Source of the DNA: JAWKTV01 sp041398905
GTDB lineage: Bacteria; Planctomycetota; Planctomycetia; Planctomycetales; Planctomycetaceae
NCBI GenBank assembly: GCA_041398905.1
Contig: JAWKTV010000005.1
Span: 248,001-312,000, forward strand
Length of the DNA stretch: 64,000 bases
Direction of reading: 5' to 3'
Made by a program: the position numbers and the translations under genes. Shown piece after piece: positions 27,412 through 37,069 of the stretch; positions within the stretch are counted from its first letter, which is position 1, and each line of letters opens with the position of its first letter. The notes beneath the pieces are model-generated. The model was not told the DNA's origin, searched no databases, and saw only the letters and a program-made list of their open reading frames with translations.

Positions 27412-28074
27412 GTGGTTTCTCCAGGGAAGCGAGTTTGCCGTCCGCGGCGCGTCAGGAACGGCATGTGAAGCCGATGACAGACGTGCCTCAATCAGCGCCG
27501 GTATCGATTGGCCGCGCTCAGTACGTCTGCCTTGGAGGTGGAAGCGGGGGCGTGAGCGATCGATACCGATCCCGCCAGCACAGCCGTGGAGCTTGGAATC
27601 GTACTCTCCCCCTAACTGGTCAACAGCCACGCGGCGGAGTTCGCAGCGAATCTCTCTGGCGAGACACCGCGCATCAGCCACCGAGATCGGCGAACGCCGG
27701 CTCAGCAAGCGGCTCGGCCGGATCGACCGATCGCGCGTTTGTACGTCTCCATCCGCATGCGCCTCGGCTTCTGGATCGTCTGACCAGAATCGGAAGAATG
27801 ACAACTCGAATCCGAAAATCCAGAAGTGGATGTGGTCGCGACTGTCACTGTCGCCTGATGCCTGACGCTCGTCCGCCGCGTGCGTGTGCGAGCCATGAGA
27901 GTGAGAATGCCGTTCGCCATCGCCATGATGCGAGTGGCGGTGCACCTGGTGCGAGTGCGGGCGGTCGCCACCATCGTGACGATGCCGCACGCCGACGAGG
28001 ACCAGTGACAGCACTACGGCCAGCAGCGCCGCCATCGATACGCCAGCGCTCCAGATAATGCTCCGAGATCGCAT
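27408..28074 (-). CDS. Histidine-rich membrane-anchored protein, probable metal binding, frameshifted
   Basis: From the ATG of MRSRSIIWSAG, a single membrane helix (SMAALLAVVLSLVLVGV) precedes a stretch of about 45 residues with more than fifteen His in HxH patterns (RHRHDGGDRPHSHQVHRHSH and then DGERHSHSHGSHTH). HIHFWIFGFELSFFRFWSDD follows. Such His-rich segments bind zinc, nickel or cobalt, as in transporter loops and metallochaperones. The reading frame is lost between 27500 and 27720. A sensible C-terminus (HMPFLTRRGRQTRFPGETT) occurs in another frame and ends at 27408, overlapping the start of the DUF1559 gene, so an operon is likely. I recognise no family. Confidence 0.5.
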
Positions 28075-28404
28075 GCATGAGGTCCGATCGAATGCTCGCC
28101 GACGTGAGAACACCGCAGCACGCTGCGCAGTCGGCTTTTGTAGCGAGCCACCGTTGACCGGCAACTCGTGCCCGAGCGTAACCTTGTTGGTCGCAGGCTC
28201 CGAAGAACCTCATTTTGATCCCAGCCGAGAAGCCCTGTCAAATCAGACGGCTGCCACGAAGTTCTCGGTCCCCCGCAGTTCACGGTGCGACGACGGGGAG
28301 TCAACGCAGCGACCTGTCGCGGCGAGCTGTGTGCTTCGGATCCAGAGGCGTCCGTTTGATGGGCAGCCCACAGCCGAGCGGGCTGGCGCTCATTCGATCA
28401 CGTG
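28075..28404. other. Intergenic region
   Basis: About 330 bp between the histidine-rich gene and the nucleotide-sugar dehydrogenase stop, both leftward. Likely promoter of the histidine-rich/DUF1559 unit. No operator recognised. Confidence 0.4.
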
Positions 28405-29724
28405 CTACGTCTTGCGGATCTTCTCCCGCCCCTGCTCGACATTGCGCGTCAGGTTGCGAGTGTCCACCACAAGCCGCGCGTGCTCGACGATGAACTGCGG
28501 GTCGTAGCTCGAATGGTCGGTGGCAATGAGGACGCAGTCCTGGGCCGCGAGCAACTCGGGAGTCAGCGCGACGCTCTCGAGTTCCGGAACCTGGCTGTGG
28601 CGAACCTTCGGAAGCCGGGGGATGTGCGGGTCGTTGTAGGCGAGCTTCGCTCCGCGGGCGAGCAGCAGTTCCATCAGCACGAAGGCCGGGCTTTCGCGCG
28701 GGTCATCGACATCCTTCTTGTAGGCCGCACCGAGAATCAATATCTGACTGCCGCGAATCGGCTTCGACAGATCGTTGAGGAACTCGCCAACCCGTTCGAC
28801 GACATACTCCGGCATGTGATGATTGACCTCGCCGGCAAGTTCGATGAACCGGGTCGACAGCCCCTGCCGCCGAGCGAGCCACGTGAGGTAAAACGGGTCG
28901 ATCGGAATGCAGTGCCCGCCGAGTCCGGGGCCGGGGTAGAACGCCTGAAAGCCGAACGGCTTCGTTTTCGCGGCGTCAATGACCTCCCAGATATCAATTC
29001 GCATCCGGTCAAAAAGCATTTTCAGCTCATTGACGAGCGCGATGTTCACCGCGCGATAGGTGTTCTCCAGAATCTTGCACGCCTCGGCGACCTCCAGACT
29101 CGTCACCGGGATAACCTGCACCACGGCGTGACGATACAGGGCGCACGCCAGTTCAAGGCTGGTCGCATCGGATCCGCCGACGACCTTCGGAATCTGCGCC
29201 GCGGTGAAGCTGGCGTTGCCGGGATCCTCCCGCTCGGGTGAGTAGGCGAGGAAGAAGTCCCGGCCGCAAACGAGCCCGCTCCGTTCAAGAATCGGCTGCA
29301 CCACGTCGCGTGTGGTCGTGGGGTAGGTGGTGCTTTCAAGGACGATGAGTTGGCCGGGACGGAGCGCAGCGGCGATTGACTCGGTGGTCCTTTCGACGTA
29401 GGTAAGGTCGGGATCGCGGCTGTCGTTGAGCGGGGTCGGCACGCAGATGAGCAGGGCGTCGGGCTCGGTGAGCCGCGACAGCTCGGCGGTCGCCTCGAAC
29501 AGGCCCCGCTCCAACCAGCCGGCGACTTTGTCGCTGCCGACATGCTTGATGTAGCTGCGCCCGGCGTTGAGGGAGTCGACCTTCTTCGGGTCGACATCGA
29601 AGCCGATCGCGCGGATCCCCCTCGACACGAAGGCGTCAATGAGCGGCAAGCCGACATAGCCGAGGCCGATGACGCCGACGGTGCATTGGCCGGAGGTGAT
29701 AGACGAGCGGAGATCGGTGGACAT
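28405..29724 (-). CDS. UDP-glucose/UDP-N-acetylglucosamine 6-dehydrogenase family (nucleotide-sugar dehydrogenase)
   Basis: Oxidises C6 of a UDP-sugar to a uronate with two NAD+. 439 residues. The N-terminal NAD motif is CTVGVIGLGYVGLPLIDAFV, followed by DALLICVPTPLNDSRDPDLT and VLESTTYPTTTRDVV. Its SPEREDPGN and AEACKILENTYRAVNIALVN follow the family order, and the catalytic cysteine is in GPGLGGHCIPIDPFYLTWLA. The short C-terminal domain (DPRESPAFVLMELLLARGAK) matches the WbpA/WbpO-like subfamily, which mostly acts on UDP-GlcNAc or UDP-GalNAc for surface polysaccharide. The start MSTDLRSSITSGQC was chosen; 30 further codons are open upstream. Confidence 0.92.
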   Translation of the reverse strand: MSTDLRSSITSGQCTVGVIGLGYVGLPLIDAFVSRGIRAIGFDVDPKKVDSLNAGRSYIKHVGSDKVAGWLERGLFEATAELSRLTEPDALLICVPTPLNDSRDPDLTYVERTTESIAAALRPGQLIVLESTTYPTTTRDVVQPILERSGLVCGRDFFLAYSPEREDPGNASFTAAQIPKVVGGSDATSLELACALYRHAVVQVIPVTSLEVAEACKILENTYRAVNIALVNELKMLFDRMRIDIWEVIDAAKTKPFGFQAFYPGPGLGGHCIPIDPFYLTWLARRQGLSTRFIELAGEVNHHMPEYVVERVGEFLNDLSKPIRGSQILILGAAYKKDVDDPRESPAFVLMELLLARGAKLAYNDPHIPRLPKVRHSQVPELESVALTPELLAAQDCVLIATDHSSYDPQFIVEHARLVVDTRNLTRNVEQGREKIRKT

Positions 29725-29785
29725 GCGGGTGGACCCGGCAATGCCATCGCCGGGTTTTGGAGTGCGGGGCAGGATGACGAACCGA

Positions 29786-31104
29786 TCAGTCGCCGATACC
29801 AAGCTTGCGTTCAACCGCCTGGCTCAGGGTTTCTCGCACCAGTTCGACCGGGATGCGGTCATAGACCTGGGCGAAGAAGCCTTCAACGATCATGTGCATC
29901 GCCTCGTATCGCGAGATTCCGCGGCACATGGCGTAGAAGACCTGCTCTTCATCCACCTGCCCGGCCGTGGCCCCGTGCGTGCAGCGAACATCGTCGGCCT
30001 CGATCTCCAGTCCGGGAATGGCGTCGACGCGAGCGTCGCGGCTGAGCATCAAGGCGTCGTTCCGCTGATAGCCGTCGGTCTTCTGGGCCGGCTTGTCGAC
30101 CTTAATCATCCCGCGCCAGATGACCCGCGAGCGGTCGCGGCAGACCTCTTTGTAGAGCAGGTCGCTGCGGGTGTCGGGCTGGTGGTGGGTCTGCTGCGTG
30201 TAGTAAGAGATAATCTGGCGATCGGTTGCGAAGGTAACGCCGTTGACCTCCGCATGGGCTCCGCGACCATCGAGGTGGACATCCTGATGGATGTGCGAGA
30301 AGCGGCTGCCCAGCGCGCCGACGGTCCATTGCAGCTGGGCGTCGCGGGCGATTCGACCAGACTGATGGGCGAAGTGTCGGACTTTGCCGTTCCAGTTTTG
30401 AAGCTGCACGTACCGCAGTCGCGCCCCCTGTCCGACGATCAGTTCGACAGCGCCGACGTGCAGCCCTTCGTTCTGTTCATTGGCGGACGAAGTCTCTTCC
30501 AGCAGAGTCGCGGAAGCTCCTCCTCGAGGATGATGAGGGTGTGGCTGAGGTCCGTTGCCTCGTCTTGCTGCAAGCCGATGAGACTGTAGAGCGGGGCCGT
30601 GATTTCCACGTTGCGGGGCACGTAGAGCACGGTGCCCCCGGTCCAGAATGCGGCGTGCCAGGCGGCGAAACGGTCGGCGTCGGGCCGCACCGCCTTGGTG
30701 AGAAAATACGGCTCGAGCACCTCACGATGCGACTCGAGCAGCGTTTTGAGGTCGCCGTACAGCACGCCCTTGGCGGCGAGCGATTCGTCGAGCTGTGAAG
30801 TCACGCAGCGGCCATCGACATGGACGACCGCTCCGCCGAACTCGGCCCGGTCCCGCATGAGCGTCGAGAACCCGCTGGCGTCCAGTGAGCTGGCGGTGTC
30901 GATGAGCCGATACTTCTCGGGGCGGAACGTGCGCAGATCGAGCCGCTTGTACTCTTCGGGATCGAGCGGTGTTTCGCTCAGTTCCGTGAAGAGCTGCAGG
31001 GCTTCGCGGCGACGCTCGGAGAGCCAGGGGGCTTCGCCGTGGCGGGCGATCAGGCCGTCCAGCGCAGCGGTCGAGAAGGGATGGTCGGCAAGTGCAGAGG
31101 TCAT
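29786..31104 (-). CDS. sufD: Fe-S cluster assembly protein SufD, one frameshift
   Basis: Scaffold partner in the SufBCD complex that builds Fe-S clusters. With one restored base it is 439 residues, the normal length. The N-terminal helical part (HPFSTAALDGLIARHGEAPW, LFTELSETPLDPEEYKRLDL) and the beta-helix (TAPLYSLIGLQQDEATDLSH) lie in one frame. Near 30520 the frame changes; the rest (SATLLEETSSANEQNEGLHV, GALGSRFSHIHQDVHLDGRG, RGISRYEAMHMIVEGFFAQV) continues in the other, with the conserved ending GFFAQVYDRIPVELVRETL. No SufB, SufC or SufS is adjacent, which is unusual but seen where suf genes are dispersed. Confidence 0.88.
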
Positions 31105-31332
31105 TTCTACCTGCGGTCGATCAGTTCAACGTATCAGGACGGGCAAGTCAGTTCGGCGAAGTGACGAATCGTGCCATTCGTCGACAGCATGTTAGACGGT
31201 CCGAGCGCGGTTGCGTAGGGCTGCGGACGTTCGCGACGAGTCGGCGCCGCGGCCCGGCAGTTGTTCCGCGGCCTGCCTGATTGCCGAAGCTGAGACTGCC
31301 TTGGCGGCGGCTGGTTCGGATGGCTGGCGGCG

Positions 31333-33065
31333 TCACGGCTTCGCGAACTGAGCCGCCTCGATGATGAACTCGCCAAACGTGTCGTCGCCATGAACAACCT
31401 TCAGACTGGCCGGCAATTGGCGGCCATCGAAACTCCTCAACTCCCCGAGCGACACCCGACACGGCTCGGCGTCGTCTTCGAGGCTCGTCTCCCAGCCGAG
31501 CAACCGGCCGTCGGGGCGGCGGAAGTACCAGCGGGTCGTGACGGTGCCGCGAGTCGTGATCAGCACTTCGGCCTTCTCCGGCTCGTCCTCGTAAGGTTCG
31601 CTGCCGAGGTAGTAGAACTCGGTGAAGTAGTCATCCGAGCTGACGAGCAGCTTGCGGTAGTGATACAGCGACGCCAGCAATCCACCACTGTTGACGGGCT
31701 CGTCGGTAAAGTCAGTATCGGCCTGCAGCAGTGCGGGTGTATTGCCAATGTTCGATGCGGCGGCCGCGTCATTGAGCTTGAAGCTGAACGGCTCGCCCGT
31801 GGCAGTCGTACCGGTCAACTCCCAGGCACCGGTGAGCGACGTGAAGTCACCCAGCACGGTGAGACCTGCGCGGACTCGCTCGCGGTTCAGCTCGTTGAAG
31901 TACCAATTTGCGTAGCCTCGCTTTTCGACGTAGAGATGCTCGAATTCGGCGGGGGGCCTGGGAGGTACTGGCTTTCCGAGACCCTGGGGGGGGCGGCCAT
32001 CCGGTTGGTCGGGTTGTTCGCCCTCCGGCTGCTCTGGTTGTTGTTCCGGTTCGGGCTGCTCCTCACGTCCGCCATCGGGATTCAGCTCGGCCTGACGATG
32101 CAGCGCCCGCAGACGCACGTTGATCGCATGCTTCTCACCATCGCGTCGAAAGACGAGCGGCACGGGCCAGTTGCGGGGATAGATCCCGAGGACATTCTTG
32201 AACTGATTGACGCTGCGGATCGGTCGGCCGGCGAAAGAGACGAGTTCGTCCCCGCGGCGCAGGCCGCGGCGGTAGGCGTCGGACTGTTCGAGCACCTCGG
32301 CGACGTAGACCGCACCGTCGGTGCCGCTCTGCACGGTCGCCCCGAGCGTGGCATGATCGACGATCCGCCCGCTCTTGAGGTGGTCGAGAAAGTGCATCAC
32401 CTGATTGATCGAGATGGCGTAGCCGGCCCCGATGTTGACGCGGCCCCGCTTCTCGAACGAAGCGCGGCCGTTGATGCCGATGAGTTCACCGGAGTCGCTG
32501 AAGAGCGGACCGCCGGAATTACCGGGGTTGATGGAAGCGGTGACCTGAATGCAGTCGGTGTATTCGAGGAAGGTACCAGCCGGGTATTGGTAGCGGTGCG
32601 TGCCGCTGACGATGCCATAGCTGACGGTTGGCTGCAGATTGGTGGCGAGGAGGAACGGGTTGCCCATGGCGTAGACCCAGTCCCCCATGTTGACCTTGTC
32701 GCTGTCGCCAATGACCGCGTGGGGGAAGTCGTCTCGGCCGAGCAGCTTGATGACCGCAACATCGCCGGTCGGATCGACGCCCACGAGTACGGCATAGTAG
32801 ATGTTGCCATCGTTGAGGCCGCACCGCATAAAGCGCCCATCCCCTGCACGACGTGGAAGTTGGTGACGACGTAGCCGTCGGGTGACACGACGACCCCGGT
32901 CCCGCCCCCTTTGGCGTCCGGTGAAAAGATGGCGACGACGGCCGGCGCGGCCCGCTCGATGACCTCGACACGCCGCTGCTGCGCGGCAAGCACCTCAGCG
33001 TCAACGGCGTGGACGGGGCTCACCGACAGCGCGAGGTGGACGGTCAGCATCAGCATCGCCGGCAT
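31333..33065 (-). CDS. Trypsin-like serine protease with PDZ domain (HtrA-like), one frameshift
   Basis: About 577 residues when one base near 32836 is corrected. A signal peptide (MPAMLMLTVHLALSVSPVHA) leads to the protease domain. The triad is visible: His in YVVTNFHVVQG, Asp in GVDPTGDVAVIKLL, Ser in QVTASINPGNSGGPLFSDSG. A PDZ-like domain follows (TLGATVQSGTDGAVYVAEVL, GLRRGDELVSFAGRPIRSVN). A Gln/Pro/Glu-rich linker and a C-terminal domain of about 190 residues (YANWYFNELNRERVRAGLTV, GRLLGWETSLEDDAEPCRV) are of a type found in planctomycetes. Secreted or periplasmic quality-control protease is likely; the last domain has no assigned role. Confidence 0.85.
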
Positions 33066-33214
33066 GACACGACACCCTCTTGGCCCAAAGGCCCGATGAC
33101 GAACGACAATTGGTTGAGCTGACAGAAGCATGGGCGGTGTTGAGGGCAAGCGGTTTGCGAGTCGGTCAGCGCTGGCTGGTGATGACATGCTTGGCATGCT
33201 GGTGACGCACGGGA

Positions 33215-33772
33215 TCAGTTCCCGAGAGGAATGTACGCGAAGCCATCGCTCTGCAGGTTGACGAGCGAGGTGAGCGCCGAAACGGCAACCGAGACCTCCG
33301 TTGTGACATCGGCCGGATCGGCGCCTTTGCCGATCAGCGATTGACCGCAAACGTGGAATTTTACCCTGCCTTTCGCAGCTCCCGCAAGCACGTCAGGCTG
33401 GGGTTAGCCGCTGTTTGAAAGCGAGTCGCGTAGGCTTCGTCGCTCAGGGCGATCAGCGTCGCATCGCCATGCAACACGACCACGATGTCGACACGGGCCG
33501 GCCGCGCCCCGGCCCCGGCATAGATGTTGACGAATCGACAGACCTTCTCGAGGCCCGCATTGAGCTTCCCAGGCTCGCCCCCTTGCGTCAAATCGACCAC
33601 GATCCGGCTGTCGGGACGCGGCTGCTGCGCGGCGTCGGGGAGGTGGACGACCTTGCCGAATTCCAGAATCGCCGGATGGATGTACTCCGGCTGTGGCGCG
33701 GCGGGGCGGCGACGGTGTAGACGAACAGGCCAACGCCCAGCCAACATGCCGCCGTGAACAGCTGCGCATCAT
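33215..33772 (-). CDS. DsrE/DsrF-like family protein, frameshifted
   Basis: Probably an exported DsrE-fold protein of about 185 residues. The core reads EYIHPAILEFGKVVHLPDAA, GKLNAGLEKVCRFVNIYAGA and RVDIVVVLHGDATLIALSDE, ending the first frame at 33361. One base correction near 33360 continues it as VKFHVCGQSLIGKGADPADV with a cysteine in HVCGQS and ends SDGFAYIPLGN. DsrE-like proteins relay sulfur through such a cysteine. The N-terminus is also shifted: a hydrophobic run LFTAACWLGVGLFVYTVAA in another frame would be the signal peptide. It lies upstream of the protease on the same strand, with no other sulfur genes near. Confidence 0.7.
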
Positions 33773-34160
33773 TTTCCCCCTGAGTGCCGTACCGAAAGTG
33801 CGTTCGGCCTCCGATTGTACACCCTCACCGGGCGAAGGGGATTCCTGCGCATTGGTAATTCCGACTGAAATGCATTGAGCGTTGTTGAGGCGGAGTCTTC
33901 ACCGACACAGTCCTGGCTGCCCAGCGGCATGGGGCTGGCCGGACCACCGGAATACTTCGGCATCGACTGCCCGTCGGAGTACGGCAGTCGAATTCTGATC
34001 TTGGCGATTCGGGTCCCGGCATGCTAAACGCCGTCCCGCGGTGGCTTCCGGTAACTCATGATGGTCCATCGAGACTTGTGTTGAGGCCCTTTGCACGCCC
34101 GTTCCGGCAGGTCCAGTAGGCAGCCGCGCAGTTCAGTTCCTCGATTGATGGCCGATACCG
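33773..34160. other. Divergent intergenic region
   Basis: About 390 bp between the leftward DsrE-like gene and the rightward oxygenase gene. Nothing recognised beyond space for two promoters. Confidence 0.4.
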
Positions 34161-34976
34161 ATGGGCGGGGCGCGATTTGGCGAGCAGACGCTACAGCACT
34201 GTCTGGGGGCGGTCGATTCGGCCCGGCTGGAGGTCGACCCGTTCCCGCACTTTATCGCGACCGACTTGCTGCCGACCGACGTGTACGCAGAGCTGCTAAG
34301 TTCATTTCCGGCACATCAGCAGTATGAGGTGTTCAGCTACAACAAGCATCGCGACGATTCCGGTGCAGCGAACCGCTTTCGCTTTCGCTTCACCATGAAG
34401 AGCATGCGGCGTCTGCCGCAGCCGCAGCGTCAACTGTGGCTGGAGGTGTGCGCGGTGCTCGCCAGCCCGGAACTGAAGCAAGCCGTGTTCCGCAAACTGT
34501 CGCCGGGGCTGGAACTGCGGTACGGTGTGGATGCATCGAAGGTGAGCGAACTGTCGGGACATGCGATGCCCGAGCTGTTTCGCGAAACGCAGGGCTACAC
34601 CATCAAGCCGCACCCGGACACCCGCCGCAAGGTGGTGACCATGCAGCTTGCGCTGCCGGGCGACGAGTCGCAACGGGAACTCGGCACCGAGTTGTACCGG
34701 ATGAGCCTGAATCCGCTGACCTGGCTGCGCGCTCCGCACGGTTTCGAGATCGTGCGACAGATGCCGTTCCTGCCCAACATGGCATACGCGTTTACGGTGC
34801 TAAACACCTTTCGCCTGCGGAGCTGGCATGGCCGCTCGGCGATCCCCGCTGTCGCCGGCACCCGGAACTCCATCCTGAACCTCTGGTACGATGACGCGGC
34901 AGACATCGACCGCGAGATACTCGAGCCCGCGAACCTGCGGGCGCTGCTGAAACACCAAACCCGCGCGGCCGCTTAG
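34161..34976 (+). CDS. 2-oxoglutarate/Fe(II)-dependent oxygenase-like protein
   Basis: 271 residues. Fe(II) ligands fit the family: HPD in GYTIKPHPDTRRKVVTMQLA and a distal His in LRSWHGRSAIPAV, with an Arg nearby for 2-oxoglutarate. The N-terminal part (PHFIATDLLPTDVYAELLSS) is the opening seen in prolyl-hydroxylase-like oxygenases, many of which act in glycan or peptide tailoring clusters. There is no signal peptide and no pathway genes adjacent, so the substrate is unknown. An ISAs1 remnant follows directly. Confidence 0.72.
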   Translation: MGGARFGEQTLQHCLGAVDSARLEVDPFPHFIATDLLPTDVYAELLSSFPAHQQYEVFSYNKHRDDSGAANRFRFRFTMKSMRRLPQPQRQLWLEVCAVLASPELKQAVFRKLSPGLELRYGVDASKVSELSGHAMPELFRETQGYTIKPHPDTRRKVVTMQLALPGDESQRELGTELYRMSLNPLTWLRAPHGFEIVRQMPFLPNMAYAFTVLNTFRLRSWHGRSAIPAVAGTRNSILNLWYDDAADIDREILEPANLRALLKHQTRAAA

Positions 34977-34989
34977 CGATCGCGGTGAC

Positions 34990-35472
34990 GGTAAGTTTGC
35001 GACGACTCACCGCCATTGGTGCCGCGGATGCCCCAATTTGGCTGGGTGGCCGGGGGTACTGCCGTTGTCGTACGGCATTCCCGGCAAAGATGTCTTTGGC
35101 CGTGTGCTGGCGGCGCTGGATCCGCAGGCGTTTCAGGCGGGGGTCGCCGTCCTGGTCAGTCTGCGGGACCGGAAGGAGGCGACGCAGATGCGGTACTTCA
35201 TCAGCAGCCTGGGGCTGGGCGTCAACCAGTTCGCGCAGGCGGTGCGGAGTCACTGGAGCATCCAGCACAGCCTGCACTGGAGCCTGGACGTGACCTGTCG
35301 CGAAAGAGAGTGACGCATCCGCCACCAGCACCTGCGAGAGAACTTCGCGTGGCTGAACCGATTCACACTCTCGCTGCTCAAGCAGCGTCCCGCGAAGATG
35401 AGTCAGGCCATGAAACGCCGCAACTGCGGCTGGAGCGACGATTTCCTGCTGCAAGTCGTGACCCGACAAGGT
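34990..35472 (+). mobile_element. Remnant of an ISAs1-family transposase
   Basis: A degenerate copy. YGIPGKDVFGRVLAALDP near 35071 matches the ISAs1 N-terminal motif (GIPSHDTFGRVF), but it is directly followed by sequence that normally lies about 200 residues later (TQMRYFISSLGLGVNQFAQA). The C-terminal motif HWSIQHSLHWSLDVTCRE is present, and an in-frame TGA at 35311 interrupts it just before RIRHQHLRENFAWLNRFTLS. No terminal inverted repeats or target duplications were found. The copy cannot transpose by itself. Confidence 0.75.
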
Positions 35473-35650
35473 GGTTCGTGTGCGCTGGCCCTGAAGCACC
35501 GTGGCCGGGTACATGGGCCGGATCGTGTGCCGGGTGCGCGGGCCGGTGGGTGTGTGTCCCGGCGGTCGCTTGCGGTTGGGGTTGGTGACCGCGAACATCG
35601 CGACACGTCTCCTGCTCGATCCCGCGTTCGCCCTCACCAGCAGCCTTGCC

Positions 35651-36802
35651 ATGACATGTCGCCGTCAATTCCTGTGTCCGGCTGTTCTGACACTGCTGCT
35701 CGTCGTCGGTTGTAGCGAAGCGACGTCGGTCGACCCGTCAGAGTCCGATTCGTTGAGTGGTGAACCAGCCGCAGACAGTTCACCAACGGTGGCTGAAGAG
35801 CCGGACCTGACGACGATCGCCCCGTCCGAGTTGCGGGAACGTCTGGGCATCGATGCGGTCCATTGCCAGTTCGAGCGGGTCGGCGGACGGATTCTCTCGG
35901 CGCTGATCTTCGACACCGACATCGAGTCTCTGGAGCCGATGCGTGGGCTGCTGCTGCGTCGGCTGGAACTGCACAACGTGCCGGTGTCGGACCTCTCGCC
36001 GCTGGCCGGGGCACCGCTGGAGACCTTGATGCTGACCAAGACGAAAGTGCGGGATCTGGAACCGCTCCGTGGCTGCACGCCCGCGGTCGTCGTGCTCATC
36101 GAGTCGCCGGTCGAGAGTATCGACGCCGTTGTAACGTCTTCGCTCAAGGGGCTGGCTCTGAACGATGTTCCTGTGACGATACTGCCCTCGCTCGCGGGTT
36201 GCCCCATTGAAGAGATTCATATCGAGAAGACGAAACTGATCGACCTGACACCGCTCGCCACGCTGCAACCGCAGCGGCTGGTGGTGCGGGACTCCCCGGT
36301 GACCGACCTTGCACCGCTGGCAGGCAAGAACTACGCCGAACTTGATCTGATCGGCACGCACGTCAGCGACTTATCTCCGCTGCGGGGTAATCGACTCGGT
36401 ATCCTGTGGCTCAGGCAAACGCAGGTGCGGGACCTCGCTCCCCTGGCATTGACGGAGCTCACCAGTTTGGACGTGCAGGAAACGCCCGTGGAGGACTTGC
36501 GGCCGCTGGCGTCACTGGGAACCCTGCAACGCTTGAACGTCGCGGGGACGGCCGTCACGGACCTCCGACCGATCGCCGGCCTGCCCCTTACTCGGCTAAT
36601 CTTCACCCCGGCCAACATCCGTGAAGGGATGGAAGCGGTGCGGGGGATGACTTCACTGCAGGAACTGGACGTGCAGTTTGAGCCTGAAGAGCGGCGGGCG
36701 ATGACGCCGCAGCAGTTCTGGGCGCGATACGACGCTGGCGACTTCGGGACTGCGACGACGGAGTCGAACGGGACGCCCGACACGGAAGCCGCCCAGCCAT
36801 GA
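35651..36802 (+). CDS. Leucine-rich-repeat lipoprotein
   Basis: 383 residues. Signal peptide with lipobox FLCPAVLTLLLVVGCSEA (Cys about residue 21), so it should be a lipoprotein. After an acidic Ser-rich linker there are about ten 20-24-residue repeats of the internalin/TpLRR type with the pattern VxDLxPLAGxxLxxLxL, for example VSDLSPLAGAPLETLMLTKT, VTDLAPLAGKNYAELDLIGT and VEDLRPLASLGTLQRLNVAG. A surface or periplasmic protein-binding role is plausible. The start is the ATG of MTCRRQFLC; upstream codons belong to the IS remnant side. Confidence 0.85.
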   Translation: MTCRRQFLCPAVLTLLLVVGCSEATSVDPSESDSLSGEPAADSSPTVAEEPDLTTIAPSELRERLGIDAVHCQFERVGGRILSALIFDTDIESLEPMRGLLLRRLELHNVPVSDLSPLAGAPLETLMLTKTKVRDLEPLRGCTPAVVVLIESPVESIDAVVTSSLKGLALNDVPVTILPSLAGCPIEEIHIEKTKLIDLTPLATLQPQRLVVRDSPVTDLAPLAGKNYAELDLIGTHVSDLSPLRGNRLGILWLRQTQVRDLAPLALTELTSLDVQETPVEDLRPLASLGTLQRLNVAGTAVTDLRPIAGLPLTRLIFTPANIREGMEAVRGMTSLQELDVQFEPEERRAMTPQQFWARYDAGDFGTATTESNGTPDTEAAQP

Positions 36803-37069
36803 TGCCGAGCCTGCTGGCCCGGTCGATCACTTCGAGCCGCTGGGTTTGTTTGATCTTCGAGCCGCTGGGACGCGACGCCTTCGATGGCAGTCGGTCGCAG
36901 CGTTCCCCTGCCGCGCGGCGGGTCGTGGGTTGCTGGCCGAACGGAGTGTCGATCTCGTAACCTGACGCCGCGCCCGAACGGTATCTGTTCGCTGTCGTCG
37001 GGTATCCAGCGAGTTCGCCCCCCTTCTTTCCGGAACGCCGGCTCGCGTGCTCGTCCAGAAAAGGATCCG

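Noticed and set aside
34990..35472. Active insertion sequence
   Set aside because: The transposase lacks its middle, has an internal stop, and no terminal repeats or target duplication were found.
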